Assembly (NCBI GenBank): GCA_013339765.2
Contig: CM023450.1
Location: forward strand, 97,392,820-97,456,819
Reading direction: 5' to 3'
DNA from: Haemaphysalis longicornis
Taxonomy: Eukaryota; Arthropoda; Arachnida; Ixodida; Ixodidae
DNA: 64,000 nt
Part shown: piece after piece, positions 1 to 15,100 of the stretch
How positions within the stretch are numbered: the first letter of the stretch is position 1
How the letters are laid out: every line of letters starts with the position of its first letter
Translations under genes and position numbers: made by a program
The notes under the pieces: generated by a model
Database searches by the model: none
Seen by the model: only the letters and a program-made list of their open reading frames with translations
What the model was told of the DNA's origin: nothing

Positions 1-22
1 GATGAGACCCTGAGCCACTTAC

Positions 23-114
23 CGACCACCCTGCCTGTTGTCTGCGCCATGGCTCGCCCCGTAGAAACCACGGCCTGGTTGATTTTGCGGCCCCTCTCCG
101 AGCTCTGGATGGAG
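23..114 (-). CDS. AVL9: AVL9 exon 16 (last one visible)
   Basis: Codes for residues 744-774 plus one base: HSIQSSERGRKINQAVVSTG then RAMAQTTGRVV. It matches the Ser-Glu-Arg-Gly-Lys/Arg-Lys-Ile block and the alternating Gly/Val/Ala tail of AVL9. Acceptor ATGCAG, donor GTAAGT, so at least one further exon lies left of the window. Confidence 0.92.
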
Positions 115-3100
115 CTGCATTTATGCGCATTGTACCAGCGATCACACACAATTACAAGAAACCACGGGGGAAGAAAGGGAAAATAAAGCACTGGGCCAAC
201 GATGAGGTGTCAACAATGAACAAATTTTTATCGAAATTTAAGAATTCTTTACTTGTGCACAAACATACTCGATCACACACTTCTCAGTTGAGAGAGCCAT
301 TCGAAGTTTGCAAATCCTCTTTTATTCTTTATTTAACTTTGGGAGAAAAAAAAAAAAACAATTTCAAAATTTGAACTTGCACTCGAGGGCCAGCAGTTCA
401 ACAGTTCCAGCTATATGAATCGTTTGAAACAATGAATTACTTCAGTAATTAGTGTGCTTTGCATACTTTTCAGTAGCCACCACAGCTCACATATCATTCC
501 CGAAGAAATCCTTCATTTAAATCAGCATACCTGTTTCGAGGGTACCACCCTTTGCTGAAACACCTGGCATCCTAATATGAACCCTCTGAGGTTTCGTTTA
601 GAAGATATCTTTTTAATTCTTTATGTTTTAGACAGAAAAAGGAATTACAGGTAATTCAAACATCGGATCATCAAAGAGACCCCCAACACAAAAAATCCAC
701 AAGTATCATTTAAAAGTTTAAATTATCACAAGTTTTGAATAAACAAAGCTCTACTGTATATTGAACTTGGCAGCAGGCATGATGTTACACTGATGATTAA
801 AGAAGCAATACAGTGCATTATATGAAGACACTGCAAAATTAAATTGCCAAAATAAATTCTAAAATGTGTAGACCATATTCCAAGCTTTTTCATCCCTTTA
901 CATGCATTTTTTAGATAACAAAATGTGCTCAAAGGTATTGTTTCCCTCACGCCATCACCACCACCCTTTCGCTGACACTGGCTATGATGAAATACTCTTT
1001 CTGCAGGCAAAATTTAGTGGACTGCAAGCTTGTTTAACCAGTATGACCCATGACTAACTAATGGACTTAAAAGGCATTCTGTGATCTTATGATAAGGCAT
1101 ACCATATGATATTAGCCATACATGTGGGCACTGTGCATGTACAGTCTTTGTCAAACTTCTGTTGTCCACGGCGAGCGTGGCCGGAGCAGGCGGGCGGCCG
1201 AGCAGGGGCGCTGCACTTGCCACTGTCGGCTGGTTACGCGGCTAAAGAGAATGAGGGGAACTTTCGCGCTTCTTTCGTACTATCGCTGGGGTGATAAGTG
1301 CACCGGGGCTGGTTTCTCAGAGTAGGTGCACTCCGCTTCAGCGCAGGCACTTTGTGCAGCAGCACTTGTCGCGCCGGACGCACTACAAAAGCAAGAGCAA
1401 AAGTTCCCCTCGCTCTCTTTAGCCACGCAACCAGCAGACAGCGGCAAGCGCAGCGCCCCTGCTCGGCCGCGCGCCTGCTCCAGCCACGCTCACCGTGGCC
1501 CACAAAATTTTGACAAGGACTGTACAATCAGTTTTTGTGGCACATGGCATGACAAGTTGGTTTTAGAAATTATTTCTGACTAATTACACAATAAAAATCA
1601 ACGTCGCAAGGGTTTTTACTGACAAGGATAACAAGTTGTTTTCAGACATTTTTAACTAATGACCCAACAAAATCAACCACGTTAACAACTTTTACTGAGC
1701 AACAGGTGTTTCCAATGCTTCGAGGATAAGAATAAACAATCCCTAAATGAAAGGTCTATAACCTTTGGTATTATCCAAAAGCAAGTGTGAAATCTAAGCC
1801 AAGTCAGTGTCAAACTGATTTTTGATAAAACTTTAGGGAGACCTATATATATGAAATGATGAAAATATACAATGGGTTTCAACAGTAGCCACAAACATGC
1901 AAGACGACATGAACTTACTGTGAAATTCGAAGCTTCATATCAGCCACGGTTAGCTGGCCTTTGTAGTAATGCCTAGAAAAGAAAAAAAATTACCACAAAT
2001 GAAAAAAAAAAAAAGACAAAAGAAAACACTGCAGCTTACGACACAGTGAGCCAATGCTGCTGTTTCTGCATGACTTTTATTGCTTGTCTAATGCAAGAAA
2101 TAGCACTTATGCAAGGAAGTTGACTGTGAGAGCTGAGTCCCTTGCGCACAACGTTGGGCAAAGCATACAGGATGCCAAAGCAGCCGTGACGAATACATGG
2201 GTGTTACTTTAATAACCACTCTTTTCAAATACAGTTAAACCTCAATGTAACGAATGTAACGAAAGCCTCGATGTAACGAACCACGGAATTTTTCGTAACT
2301 TCAAGTGTGTGCACATCATGTATTTTCACCCTCTGTGTAACGAAGTCCCGTTTGCTCAAATTTCAATGTTACGAAGCTTCATGGAGATTCAGGCACGAAA
2401 TTTTAGTTGTAGAAGTAGATTTTGAGAGACGCAAGCACCAAAACGAAGTCTCAATAAAATGCGAATGGCGACATGGGCCGTCCAATGCCGCGGATGCAGC
2501 GAGCCACAGAGTCTGTGAGCGAGCTCCTTGCCTACAAACTGCGTGGCGCACATACACGGCTGGTGCACTGTTTCTGTTTCTGTCGGAGCTTAACGGTCTA
2601 CTCGGGCATCAGCATGAACCCCATGGAGCGTTTTCTCCCTGCAAAAACGTGCCCCGCGAGCCACAGCCGCGCTGATGCAGTCGCGGAGACCACTCGCGCG
2701 ATGCGGGTAGCTCCAACGGCCGCTTCTAACCACCCGCTCAAACGCAACTCAAGGGGAAAGCGAGGGGGGAATGCGAGAAAAAAAGCGGATAACGCAGGCG
2801 AAATTTTTACTGTAAAACGTCATACGCGCCACTCACGAAAACGCCCATCAAGTATCCTCCACGGTAGTAAGCCTAACCGTCTCTAGCGGGGCCGCCATCG
2901 CCGCATGCTGCCGCTTTGCCCTTCGTTTGAGTTCGCTCATGCTTATGGGTTTCATCATTCCAGCAAGCATTTGTGAATCTTTGAGCCTTGCGCGTGTTTT
3001 TTTCACACCTGCGTTCGCGATTGCGCGCCGGCGGCAGCTTTTGCCTCGGCCAAAAAGCGACTTGCGCTGCGTGCAGTAGTGGGAGGAGCCTGACCAGTTT

Positions 3101-6100
3101 CGCCAATGAGGAGGTGCGCACCCTATGGCGGGAGCATCACAGTGCTCAGGGATGCTGGCTGGCCCTGGCAGAGAAGATTAGGCGTACCACAGCGGAGGAT
3201 AATTGACGGGCCCTTTCGCAAGCGGACCCTTTCGTATGACGTTTAACAGTGAAAATTTCGCCCACATTCTCGTTTGCCCCTCGAGTTGTGTTTCAGCGAG
3301 CAGTTAGAAGCAGTTGCTGGAGCTACCCGCATCGAGCGGGTAGTCTCCGTGGCTGCGTCAGCGCGCCTGTGGCTTTTTTGTCAGCACACTTTTGCGGGGA
3401 TAAAACGCTCCATGCGGTTCACGCTGATGCCCGCATAGATGATTAAGCTCTGACAGGAACAGTGCGCCAGCCTGTGTATGCACGCCGCGTTTTCGTTTGC
3501 AGGAAACGCTTCACACGATGAATACTTCATTATAAGCGCAAATTTCAATGTAGCGAAATTTCAATGTAACGAAGTAAATTATGAATTTTACGGACTTCAT
3601 TACATTGAGGTTTAACTGTAGCTCTTTAGCGAAATTTGAAACGCTACTGACTAACAAAATCGGCTGCACTTTGTGACTTTCCAATTCTTCTTTTACTTTA
3701 TTTCAGAGACATCCAGTATTTTCGACGCAACATTCACTCTCCTCAGCTGGGGTGAGAGTGACGTTACAGCATCGGAAGTTTCAGCCCCCACCCAGCAATT
3801 TGTCCGCAGCAGCGAGTGTTGCTAAGGAACCTCACCCCGCGGGAATGTCGGCGAGGCACGGGTGTTCCACGCTGTTCCACATCTTGTAGTTGTGCGTGGT
3901 CTTCCAGGCAGCAAGGAACGCAGAGTTGAACGCCTCCTGGTCCTTGGCACCCACTGAATCTGGCCAAGCAGGGAGGTGTAAAAAACGGCAGTGACACCCC
4001 CATGCCCAACGCCAAAACTACACACACTTATTCCCACGTTTGAAAAGCATTTCAGATGTTCAAGAAATGGCTCCACAGGCCCTCTTTCTGTCTCACTGAT
4101 TTATGGACACGTTTATGTCCACCCTTCTCCTGTTCAATAAAAAAGCTTACATGCGGATTAAAAATAATTGAGCACAAGAGATGCGCCACTTCAGCAAAAT
4201 GTCAAACCTAAACTATTAAAGGCCAACTGCACTCAAATTTTCGCCAACATAAAAATTGTCATCTAATGGTACACATAAAAGAGTTCTAACTGAGGATTGA
4301 ACTGTAAAACTGGTTTGCAAGTGTATGGTAGCGTTTAAAGCTAGAGGAGGCACTTAAGCGTGAGAAAGTTACCTCTGTACCGCAATTAGGTACTTTCACC
4401 AGGGACATGTGCAGTTGTTAACATTTTAATTTTAGCTAAACTAAACTTAAGTAAGTACTTTATTTCTCTAATAAAAAATAATGTAATGTATCACTTAGCA
4501 AAGGAGCAGTATCACTATCTTTCGCACTTGACGAAGATGACGGCCGATCTTTGTGCGGATTGTTAACATGAGCGAGGCTGGTTTTAGTCACTCAGCAAGG
4601 GAGGAAAAGGTAGCCCAAAATGTTTCTACTGGCGCGTAAAACAAGTCAAGCTAGGTCGTCCAACTTTTGGAGGTGCCTAAGGGTTGGAGGTGGAGTGGAG
4701 CCAGCCCAGGTACAGCAAATATTGCCCATGGGAGTGCAAGTGGTCAAGGATAAAAAGATTTTTTGTGGCAGATACAATAGGAATGATAAATGAACAGGCA
4801 AGTGCGCCTTTCACGCTATTTTTATGAGTAAAACACAGAAGTCCATGTAATCAGCAAGCGAGCGACAAGCATGGGACACCCGTGTGCAGACCGCCGTGAA
4901 ATTCGGTTTGCGCGGGCGGCCAGCAAACGCCTTGGTGTTGTACTCAGCCATCCATTCGAAGAGACGTCGTACAATGCTCGCTGACAAAAGTGGCACCTTT
5001 TCCCTCAGTTCCAGGAGCACAGTGCAGCAACCACAAAACGAGGCCTTCCGAGCACTGTTCCTTGAGCTTATGCCAGTAGCTCAGGTCGGCAACACTGAAC
5101 TGTCACTAGTCGGACATGCTGCCGTTGGCTTGGGCATACTACACAACGTTTCTTTTAAATGCTGTTGTGAACTCGCACTGAGTGCCTTAACTTATCTTGA
5201 GCAAGAAGGAAAAAAAGCCCGCACATCTGATTGATGTCAGTGGCAATGGTACCTTTGCAGCAGACAGCAAATCACTTTTTGCTGTAATGAGTATTGTAAT
5301 GAATTACTTTTGAGTGTTGGTAATTTATTAATGTTATAAATTACTTCAGGCTAGTAATTTCATGGAAATTAGTCATTACTTTTCAATTACTTTTGACTAT
5401 GATATAGACTGCCCGCTCATCTTACGGCATAAAAAGTTTACCAAGAAAAGTTGACCAAGCAGGGTTCCAATGCCCAGAGAGTCTCTGGGCATTGGAACTC
5501 TACGAACGCGAAGGAAACAACGCTTCGATGAGCGCTCTGCCTGCTTTCTCGTGCCTCTTCGTTCCCTTTTCATGCGTTCCGGGAGTGCCGTAATGATAGT
5601 CAGGCGGGTTAAACAAGAACGTTCAGATTGGGTTCAAGGCTTCGTTACCCTCGTCACTGGTGTAAGCTCGCTGCTTGGAAGGCGCGTTTTTTCATCCGGC
5701 GGGAATAAGCACGGAAATGCGCGAACCATATGTCTTTCGTCACTGCAAAGCATTGTCCGAGTCCCCTGGAATGTTTTGAACTCGCGCAGTCCTGAGAAGC
5801 TGGACCATCGCATAAGTGACGAACACAAGTTTCTTGCAGCGCACCGAAGTATCTGGGCTGTTTTCGGTGTTCTGACACCCGGATGCTTGGATGCCCGAAG
5901 TAATTTCAAAGTAATTTCATTACTTTTAAAAAGTAATAGTAATGTAATGTCATTACTTTCGGACACCTGTAACTTCTAATGTACAATTCTGTACAATGTA
6001 AAATTCTAGGAAAGTAATGAGTATTGTAATTTAATTACTTTTTAGAAGTAATTTTGCCATCTTTGCTTAGCAGTTTGGATTGCCTCGATGGGCTGCCTGG

Positions 6101-9100
6101 TTGCCAGATGACAACTAACATAATGCCAATGACCGGTATATGGGTCGAGGGGTGACTTTTCGGCAAATTTTTTGGTAAGAAATCTCGAACTATATTCCGA
6201 CTTATAGGGTTGTTTGTTGGCTTCTAAAAAATTGCAAGTATTGCTACCTATGTGGTTAGTTACAAAACCTGTGGTGCTGATGGCGGGACAGCAGGATGGT
6301 GTAGCAGAGAAATCCCCAGGAAATGCATCCCTGTGCACGCCAGCGCGCCGTGCCATTTGCCGGACAAGCACGAGCTCCACGCAACAAGTTCCTCTTTTCC
6401 GTTACAAGCCATTCGGAACTTGTTCCGACGACTCTCTGCCAGGTGCAAACGTTATCTGCTCAGAGCTACTTGGAACGCTTTCAGTCATTGCGCAAAGTAA
6501 GCATCTGGCTTAGGACTTCACCATGGTGATTTTTACCTCATAAACAACTTATTCGGATCAAATTTGGGCAAAGAAAAATTTGAGTGCAGTTGGACTCAAA
6601 GTACAAAAACAGTGCTAATAGGTGATAAGCTTTGCTAATAGGTGATAAAAAATGTGACACAAAGGACAGTGTATTTTGAGTGCACCACTATGTTTGTTGT
6701 GTGTGAATAGCTGATCATACATCTTTTGCTGTTGCATAACCTTTTTTAATACAGCTGAACCTCCTAATAACAAAATTACCAGAATAAAGGATTTTATATT
6801 TCATTGGTACCTCCCCATCATGAAAATTGTAAACTGCACTTTAGAAGGTTTAATTTTATAGGTAAACTGCACTTCAGAAGGCAAAATTTTCAGATTAGAT
6901 TGCTCATTTGTTCACCTATACATGTCACTTGGACAAAATTAATAATACCTTATTAAAAAACAGCTCCCCCCTCCCCCTTGTCTTGTTCGACGTAGAGGAT
7001 GGAAACAAATGTAGTTGTGGTAATATTCGCAAGTGGAAATATATGTTGGAAGTGTTTGGTGGGTGCGTTCAAGTTTGTTCAACTATTTTAGGTTAATAGC
7101 TGGTTCACGAAATGTTGTGGGTTGCGTGTACCTTGGGAACTGTTCCTGGCATGAAACTGAATCTCTGAACTTTGCATTAGAGAGCTTTAGCTTAGCGTGT
7201 TACCATGCTGCCATACTGTTTTCATTGTAATGTGATGACACTGCACATGTGTATGCATTAACCGGATTTCTTCCGTCAAGACAGGTGGGAAACAAGTTTC
7301 AGCACACCGTGTGCCGTTTCCGTATTCTGGCGTACCAGTTGCTAGAACTGTTTGCTATGCCAAGACTGGCTTGAATCTCAGACTTCATAAATTAGACGCT
7401 TACAATAACAATTGTTTTTTTTTTAAATAATTGTAGACCTCTTCCGCACAGCTTTAAATAAAAAACAAACAAACCAAAAAACAAACATAATGTCGATGCA
7501 GCCATCTAGTAGGCACATAAAATCATAAAATATCGTAAGCCAAAATTCATGACTCCACTAAATATTTCGAGATGAAATGAGCAAAATGAGCTGTAATAAC
7601 TACACAATAACTGACGCTACCTTGTCCAGCATGATTTTAGAGGTGTAAAAGCGCCTTGCGAGCTCAGACATTTATCTGAACTGTTTGAGGCAGGCTAGGC
7701 TTATTTGCCATACTCCTGAGTAACATCTAACAAGAATAACATAATAAACAACATCAACCACGATTATTTTTATCGGCTGCACCAAGCACCGAGCGCATGG
7801 CATTTGCAGTAATCAAGGTGCAAGGATACACTTCGCCGGCGCAGGCAGCCCTTGCGAAGACAGTAATACCTGCGCCGGTAAGCCAGCATTTGTGGTAACT
7901 GCTCACACATGCGCAGAGGCATCACGGTACAACAAAAACGGTACAATGGCACGGTAACACGCTAAGCTAAAACTCTCCATTCGTGGAGAACGCGTATGGG
8001 AGTTCCCTGGTGATGCGGAGGTATTTTGTTGCTGCAAAACATCTCTGTTGTTGAGGACTTTCATTATTGAGTGTTTCAACTGTATGATCAGCTGAAAGCT
8101 GGTGCCCAGATCTACGATGCTTGCTAGGTGGATGTTAAGTGGTGTGTAACCTATAGGCTGACTGGCTGAGCTGGTTATGCGGAAATGGGAACCCAAATTT
8201 TGTGCAAGAAGTTTCTGTTCATTCATGCAATGCAAAATTAAACGCAGCCTACCTTCTAACTGTGCAGTCTTCAGCAGGCTTATCAGGTAGATCTTGAACT
8301 CAGATCTTAGCCATTCTTCACCCCCTTGCCAACCTAGAGACAAATGTGGCGAACATACGCCATAAGACAGGGTGCCAGTTAGACACAAAATGCACCACTT
8401 TCTTTATAGCATGCTGCAAGAAGTGCTTTCCAGTGTTTTTTTTTTTTAAATGATGCAAATGAATCAGATGCACAACAAACTGCCCGGAACTAGTTTCTTT
8501 CTTCAGTTGGTGTAAGGCAGCGCAAGAAAAATGTTGCCATTGTTACACACGGTGCACTCCTGCGCACAAATTTTTAATAGAAAAAAGAGGGCAGTTAGCC
8601 CAGCAGTGCCTTGAACTTAGAGCTTGGTAACTGCACCATGCATAAATTAGCAAAAGACGCATTTGTGAATCTTTGAGTGAAAAGCCAATGTAAGGCCCGC
8701 TATCAACAGGTGGCAACCATCTCCGCAGTGGCTACAGTGCCTGCACAGTCAACTGCCCAGTAATATACTGCAGAAATGTAAAGTGTTACGCCTTGTTTTC
8801 ATGAAATGAATTTTTATGGACACAGAGATTCATACATGGCTACAAAGATAATTGCAGACATCACTTTTAAAACAACTGTTTTCAGCACTCCCCCTAGCTG
8901 AAAGGCCCAATCCCAAGAAAAAGCCTTATGGTTGCTCAAAACTCCCTGAACACAAACAAATTTTGCACCCACACAGAGGGCTAAGAGGTGTTGAGCTTGT
9001 TGAAAGAAATGATACTGACATGTTCCATCTAGGAAGAGGTCTCGCGTGTCGTCGAGGACATTCTTGACCAAATAGTCGGCAAAGCGAAGGTCCTCCATGG

Positions 9101-12100
9101 TAAGGTACAGCTGCCGCCGAAGGTCGTTGTCCAGTATCGTAATCTTGCACTCATCCACCTAGCATGGAGAAGGAAAAAAAGAACTCTGTCGGTTGTGCTT
9201 TGTAGAGGATGCCCCCAAGAAGCCACAAGCCGAGCTTCAACAAATTTTTTAAATGCACTTGCATTACAAGCAAACAGCAGTGTCAGATATTTCGCTATCT
9301 TTGGTTATAGCACTCGTGCGATTGCATAGCCAAATGACAAGCTTTTGCAGAGCCTATTTCCACATGCAGAGAGCTATGCTGTCACCGAGTGATAGCCTTT
9401 ATCCACAAATCGTGCAGGCATCCTAGCAAGAAGTAGTACAAAAATTTGCTCAGCTTGCACTAGTGGTGCAAGGCTGAAGAAACAGGACAGTGGGCAGCCC
9501 CTCGCTCTTCGTCGGAGACCCAGCGGTTGCACCTCACATGGATTTCCAAACTTGCTGCTGAACGTTCTTTACGACTGGCAGGCCAGGATTGTTTTGTCGC
9601 ACGCTTTCCCATCTCTCCCAAAGTGGACTGTATTAGCATGCTCTAGAATCCGTGGCCAAGTCCAACGACAACACCTGCGCGCTGCAAACCCAACAGACAT
9701 GCTGTGCACCCGGAATGCGATGACAGCTCAATCGGATAGACGCCAGTTCCATAACGCGAGGGACCCAGGTTCAATTCCGACAAAGTTTTTTTTTTTTTTT
9801 TTTTTTTTTTGCTTTCTAATTGGCTTCAAGTTATCGTTCCCCGCCGCTGCTAATCCCGTACCCCTCGGGCCTTTGTGGTGGCTCAGTGGTTGAATGCCGG
9901 TTTCACAACTGTTCGATCCCTCCCACCCCCCCTGTTCGATTCCTGGGACCTCCCTAACCACATTTCTTTCTTGAGGCTTTGAAATTTTTTGATGCAACAG
10001 ACGGACAAAGCGTGGCCTAAACAGCTCTGCTGTTAAAATTTTAGTCATGCCAATCATGACTGATGGGTTCTTCATAGGCTAGGGGACAGTACAAAGTACT
10101 GATACAAAACTGCTGCTATTCAGGTGTGCCAAAAATAATGCACCTTCTCATCTGCACACAAACATTTTCATTTTCAGCCCCGGAGAAGTTGACAGACAGG
10201 AACCATGATAGTTATCAGCTGTTGCTGTCTCCAATAGCTAACACATTTTCTGTCCTGCCTACCACTAGCCCCTATTGCACAGAACTGGTGAAGCTGAACA
10301 AAGTAATACACATTTCAGAACCACCACAGGCATAGAGTTTCTCACTAGCTCACCTAGAGTGGAATCTGACGCTAGCGTCAACGTGATTCGGCGAAAGCGC
10401 TCTACGCCTCCATGGGTGCCGCCATAGTGTGTAGTTCGGCCGGAAGTTCGGCGTGGCATGGCCGGAAACGAATTGTGGCTACGCAAATTGAGTTTTTGTT
10501 TAAAAAATTGCTGCCAAAAGTGACGCTGCTAACAAATTTTATTTTGTATAAGACACTGTGTTAGAGGTCTTATGTTGCAAAACAAATTTGGGGGTTACAA
10601 AGGGGAAAAAAAAAAGCAGAAATCCTCCCTTTGGCTCACACCGCCAGATACAGCGGGCCAACCCGGATATATTTTTCAATTATTACATACTCCAAACTGG
10701 GTGAGGTTTTCTTTGATTTTTTGTAGTATTTAGATTGTCCTAGACTGTGTTCTTGCTTCCTCTCAATAGAGTATTGTTATCGTATGCTACACGCCTTGGC
10801 AGGCGAAGCACGATGCAACACAGACATGCAAGAATGATGTAATTGCTTCGCATTTATTTGTTTTGTCCAAGCAGATATAAATAAACCTTTAGGCAAAGCC
10901 TATCACTGCAAGTAAGTCTTCAAGCGCGCGCGCAAAGCATTATGAAATAGCATTAATGCTTTAAATGGCAAATAAATACTGGCTTGTCAAGTAGCTATGT
11001 ATGTTGCCTCATTGCGCCTGCTCAAGGCAGTGCATGCTTCAAGGGGTAAGTAAACACAGCAATGGCGACAAGCGACGCGAAAATCAGTAACTGAATGTGT
11101 GCAGAAAATGGATAGTGTGGGCTAGCGTAGCTTATTTAGTGGCTGTAGTGTGGGCAGCGGCGGCAAGCGGTATGAAGCAGTATAACAGGCCGCTGGGACC
11201 CTTGCTCGCTTTTGGCAGCCAGAAGCAGCCTACAAGAAGCGGCTGCGGCGATACAGTGAACTGTAGCGACGAGCGACGACGACAGAGGACATTGGCGGCA
11301 GTGTATTAATTTTTTTCGCTTGTCGCTATCACCCAGTACACTCTGCTGTTGTACCTTTTGAGTTACGTTTTCCACATCACTTCTCACCGTTGCTGCATGC
11401 GGTCACCCCTCCATCCTAAGAAACTCGCCGCTAACGCGAGCACATGCGTTAAGTGCTAATCACACTGTTATTTAAACATATATATCTGCGATAGCCAGTG
11501 AATGCCAGAAAGTGGCATCCCGAAAACGGAAAAGCATACCGAAAAAAGAACTAACAAGCACTTCAGAGCCGAGAAGCCTAATCCATAGCCCTTTGTACTA
11601 GCCACTTGCTGCCAATCCGATTCCCACAGTACCCACAATTCCCATGGCTGCGTGCGATCGCAGCGACACTTTCCACTCTAGGTGATACTGAGAAACTCTA
11701 TGACCACAGGCTGAATCAAAGGGTTGGCAGCACAAGTCCTATAGCTGACTGTGTCCGAGAGTAAATGGAATGTTTCCGATGATCCTGAAAAAGAAGGCCC
11801 TGCACAGCTCCAAAGTTAAAGTAGCAGGGACACGAGCATTCAATGAACAACACCCTGTCCAATCTGGGCTAATGCAGCAGGGATGCATACTCCCTCTCTC
11901 CCTAAGCCCTCTCTACGCTCTACACGTATGCATGCCTCAACTGCATGAAAAAAAATGTGCTTCTGAATTCTGTGACAAACGAAATGGGCCATAGCGAGTA
12001 TTTATTTATGGCCACCGTGGTGAGCCGGAATACAGTTTGTCAAGACATGCTCCAGCATGTGAAAAACTACTTCAGCATCGACAAATTTTTATGTTGGAGT

Positions 12101-15100
12101 AACCAGCAAGCCAATTTTAATGCAAACTATGTTGAATTAAGAGAGACAATCAGAAAAATAAAAGAAGGGTGTAAGGCCCCAAATAATTTCGAGCGTTTGT
12201 CACAATGATGTCGCAGAAGACAACACGTGGTGACTGGCTGACACGCGGCACAGCAACAACAAGACAACGATCCCTGACAGCTTGCAGGGTCAAACTAGTT
12301 GCAACTGAATTGATTAGGCAATATCAAATGGTGACAGAATGAAAACTTACATAAAACCAGCAATTATGTGACGACAATAGATTGGTTCAGGACCCTTGGA
12401 ACCCATAACGAGGATACAGTGAAATGGCATTGTCTACGAGTCCCCACGTACCACATTACCAACTCTCTTCGTGGTGCTAGTGCCATGGTTGGTTATCGTC
12501 ACCTTGCAGGGCGACGTCCTTTAAACACTCGTCACGTCAAAAACTGTGAGCGCTCGGTTGCACCAAAGTTTCCAAATTCCGGCCCTATAATTTCCCGTGC
12601 AACAGTTTCACTGTGCGAAACCTGAAGTAAGAATGGGGCTCATTTGCTCTATTAGGTTCTACTAGGTTTAACCCATAGCAGCCATGCTTAGTAGCCTGTT
12701 GTTCCGTGCTGTAGTCTTCCCGGCATGAAGTTGGCATACTGTCACCCAGTTTTGGCTGCTCTCCCAATTTGATGATTTTAATGAATCGTGGTGAAAAATA
12801 AAAAAACGTAACTTGAAACCCACCTTCTGAACTGCAAATTTCCACGTGATGACAGAAACTACTTTCTGTCAAGTAAAAATGCCTCAATCTCTTCATGCCA
12901 TTTAATAATTCAGAACGAGGCAAAGTAGCACCTTGTCTTTGTGATCCCTTTAAAGGCCAACTGCACTCAAATTTCACCTCGACCAAATTTATTTTTTATG
13001 TGTAGTAAGTACCACCAAATCAGCTGGGACACGGGTGGTAGCCCCGTGACACGCCTCATTAATCAGTCTGAAGCATTTAAAAAAGCTCTGCCGCAAACCG
13101 TGCTACACCTGCCGGCGGATTGCGTAAACAGCCATGACATGCCTGTGATGCTCCAGCCTACGGGCACTTCTTCCTCTGTCTAGCCACGCAGCTGGAGAAC
13201 CGGTCGAGCTCTACTGCAAATGTTTCACCCATTTGCTGCCCCGTGCGCGCGTAGAGCTTGCACGCAGACTTGCTCCTGAGCTGCTGTCGTCCGGCCGCTC
13301 GCTGGCTGGCTGCAACGCCCTTTTAATGGCCGCGCTCTCCTCGATTTCAGTTTCAAAATCGCCGATTTTTGCTGACCACTTGCGGCATCCACTTGCGCAT
13401 TTCAGCTGTTGTATTTTGCATCTTGCTTTCTTTTTCAGCAGACTATATGGAAATGGTGTTTTCAAGAGCTCGAAATTTTGAGTGCAGTCATTTCATTTAA
13501 TTTCATTTCATTTATTTCCACCTTAAGGGCCCTGAAGGCATTACATAAGGGGGGGCATGCAGAAAGGTATGACACAGCGCTAAAAAAAAAAAATTACAAG
13601 GCAACAAAGAAGAAAAAAGAACAAGTGACAAAGGTACAGCAATAATAGCAGCAAATACAAAATTACAGTACAAAAATACAGTTGAAAAGTACAAAAGATA
13701 CAGCATTAAAGAAAGGAAACACATAAGGCACATTTGATACGCAGGTATTATGAAACATGGTTGAGCAATTTTTCGCGGAATAATTTGCGGTCTGTGCACG
13801 AGGCTATTGTATCGGGCAAATGGTTCCAGAGGGTTATTGCTTGAGGGAAGAATGAGTTGAGCATTGATGAAGTACGGCTGGGTAGTCGTGCTACGGTGTT
13901 GCTGTGGCTGATACGGGACGAGGTTCGGTGTGGCGGTTTGAGAGGGTGTCTGGATTTCGGGTGATAATAAAAGGCATGAAGAAGGCAGAGGCGTGAAATG
14001 ATCCGGCGTGACTCAAGTGAATGCAGGTTCAAAGATTGCTTTAGGGCGGTTACGCTTGTGTTAGTGGAGTACTGTGAGCAGATAAAGCGGGCGGCACGAT
14101 TCTGTATGGCTTCTAATTTGTGGGTGAGGTACGCCTGTGAGGGATGCCAAATCGAATGATGCATATTCCAGTTTTGGTCGTACGAACGTTAGGTAGGCTA
14201 GTTTTTCTATGTCCGGAGATGCAAGTTTTAGATTCCGGTGTAGGTAGCCGAGCGTGCGCACGGCGTCTGAGCAAATGTTTGTATGTGAAATGTCCATGAT
14301 AGGTATGGTGAGAGATGAACTCCGAGGTATTTGTAGGATGCTGCAGTGGCAATCGGGAACGAGTTAATTTTGTAGGAGAACTGTGATACGGTATTTTTAC
14401 AGGTGAATGATACCAGTTTACATTTTTCTGTGTTTAGTGGCATTAATGATTGATCACACCATGCTGCGATATGGTTGAGATCATGTTGAAGAGCAATACT
14501 GTCTCCAGGGTTGCGGATGGTAGTGTAAATGACGCAGTCATCGGCGAATAGTCTTAACTGGTTAACAATATTATTCGGTAGGTCGTTAATGTAAATTAGG
14601 AAAAGCAGTGGTGAGAGGCACGCACCCTGTGGGACCCCAAACGTCACATCAGTGAGGGACGAATGATGGTCATTGACAGTTGTGAATTGCTTACGATTGG
14701 TGAGGAAATTTTTAAGCCAGGAAATTATGTTAGAAGGAATTCCAAGGTTAGAAAGTTTAGCGAGCAGTCGGTTGTGGAGAACCTGGTCAAATGCCTTCGA
14801 GAAGTCTAAGAAGACGGCATCAATCTGAAGGTTGGCATCCATATATTGTAGTAAGTCATTTGTGAAGTCTGCTAATTGTGATTCGCACGAGTAGGATTTT
14901 CGAAAGTCATGTTGTTGTGGGTAAAAAAAGTTGATCGACTCTAGATGGGTCATTATGTTGGAGAATAGAATCGGGCAAAGCAGCCAAGTCGGCCTTAACT
15001 TGGCTGTTGACCATGCAGCCGTCTACTTGGAAAACTGGGACACATACCCAGCAACAAAAACAGCTAAACAGTGCCCTTCAAACATTGTCTTTTACAGCAG

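Larger units (their letters stand above)
12948..15000. mobile_element. MITE (TTTAAAGGCCAACTGCACTC family) interrupted by a LINE
   Basis: The left end CTTTAAAGGCCAACTGCACTCA is partly shared with the copy at 4216. The right end GAGTGCAGT stops at 13488, where a retrotransposon begins. The remainder CGGCCTTAA resumes near 14988. The retrotransposon therefore inserted into the right terminal repeat of an older MITE. It lies in AVL9 intron 11. Confidence 0.6.

Noticed and set aside
5470..5979. 169-codon plus-strand and 110-codon minus-strand open frames
   Set aside because: No recognisable domain, no splice context, and inside a probable AT-rich element. Taken as chance frames.
13748..14953. Host gene encoding a reverse-transcriptase-like protein
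   Set aside because: Two or more frameshifts, 5' truncation and a repeat tail show a dead non-LTR retrotransposon copy.
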